64,000 nucleotides of DNA from contig CAJXNS010000002.1 in the NCBI GenBank assembly GCA_913057165.1, positions 1 through 64,000 of the forward strand. Reading direction: 5' to 3'. This stretch comes from an uncultured Trueperaceae bacterium (GTDB lineage: Bacteria > Deinococcota > Deinococci > Deinococcales > Trueperaceae). The first letter of the stretch is position 1; each line of letters begins with the position of its first letter. Positions 63,736 through 64,000 of the stretch are shown piece after piece. The translations under genes and the position numbers were made by a program. Under the pieces are notes generated by a model that was not told the origin of the DNA, ran no database searches, and worked only from the letters and a program-made list of their open reading frames with translations.

Positions 63736-64000
63736 ATGCGTGCCCTCCGGATCCCCCTCGTTGCGGTACTGATTGCCCTAGCAGGATGGCTTGCCTACCA
63801 AGCCGGGTCGGCGTTACGGCCGCCGCCTGACCGGGTGGCGACCGTGCTTCAAAACCCACAAGAGGTTGGCGATCTCACCCTCGTGGATGCCGCCACCGCA
63901 ACGACAGTCACCTTAGGCGACGCCTTCAGTGCGCACGATTGGACGCTGGTTTTTTTCGGTTTCGTCAACTGTCCCGACGTGTGCCCCATCACCATGGCGG
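63736..64000 (+). CDS. SCO1/SenC-family copper chaperone, 5' part
   Basis: The window ends inside this gene; 88 codons are visible. The N-terminus has one hydrophobic anchor (about 5-25), then QNPQEVGDLTLVDA, and the thioredoxin-like strand FFGFVNCPDVCP, whose CPxxCP cysteines bind copper. Such proteins help metallate the CuA site of cytochrome oxidase, which suits the caa3 operon at 27172-32738. A leaderless box precedes it. Length and C-terminal His ligand cannot be checked. Confidence 0.85.
   Translation, partial: MRALRIPLVAVLIALAGWLAYQAGSALRPPPDRVATVLQNPQEVGDLTLVDAATATTVTLGDAFSAHDWTLVFFGFVNCPDVCPITMA

Overview
This window is ordinary, dense, GC-rich bacterial chromosome (about 55 protein genes, no mobile elements) that looks like the Deinococcota, most plausibly the Trueperaceae side of the phylum. 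The clade pointers are a single-strand binding protein with two OB folds in one chain, a NucS/EndoMS mismatch endonuclease, a caa3-type oxidase, a Thermus-type P-II protein, a LysN-like aminotransferase, and widespread leaderless gene starts. The species cannot be named from the sequence alone.

Layout. 1-267: end of an rRNA operon (3' part of 5S rRNA, tRNA-Gly, terminator). 281-2074: lytic transglycosylase, divergent from a four-gene osmoprotectant ABC transporter (2280-7265) in the yehZYXW order, then greA and lysS (7402-9403). 9400-11394: small protein, glnB, amtB. 11661-15280: sugar nucleotidyltransferase, GldC-like protein, a Rossmann protein with no ordinary start codon, and a secreted beta-propeller protein. 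15277-18764: aguB, aguA and speA, a full arginine-to-putrescine route. 18761-26125: MBL hydrolase, csaA, flavin reductase, Gfo/Idh/MocA oxidoreductase, then a DNA-maintenance stretch (nfo, nucS, a DivIC-like gene, ssb, a UvrD-like helicase). 26168-32738: HAD phosphatase, ctaG and the caa3 oxidase operon ctaCDE plus a subunit IV-cytochrome c fusion. 32915-41538: degV, ydcF, asd, proB, hisZ-hisG, PfkB kinase, FAD oxidase. 41562-44718: ribD-ribE-ribBA behind an FMN riboswitch, with ribH separately at 54141. 44833-61486: aminopeptidase, metG, a ParB-like/USP fusion, proS, ilvE, galE, ribH-tspO, an aminotransferase, CPBP protease, tRNA nucleotidyltransferase, coaE, tkt. 61645-64000: bioY, a LysN-like aminotransferase, and the start of an SCO copper chaperone.

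Genome style. Many first genes of transcription units have a TANNNT hexamer 6-7 nt before the start codon and no Shine-Dalgarno sequence, which fits leaderless mRNAs; genes inside operons carry AGGAGG-type sites. Seven convergent gene pairs share a four-base stop/stop overlap. Five tandem gene boundaries carry perfect 10-14 bp hairpins without a U tract.

Most worth a second look: an arginine decarboxylase lacking the usual insertion of more than 100 residues; the subunit IV-cytochrome c fusion; a 21-nt hairpin between the riboswitch-controlled Shine-Dalgarno and the ribD start; a Rossmann protein that seems to start at ATC or by frameshift; an 18-bp palindrome between slt and the osmoprotectant operon; and an unexplained 318-nt gap at 63418-63735. 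I saw no convincing defence island, prophage, CRISPR array or biosynthetic cluster.
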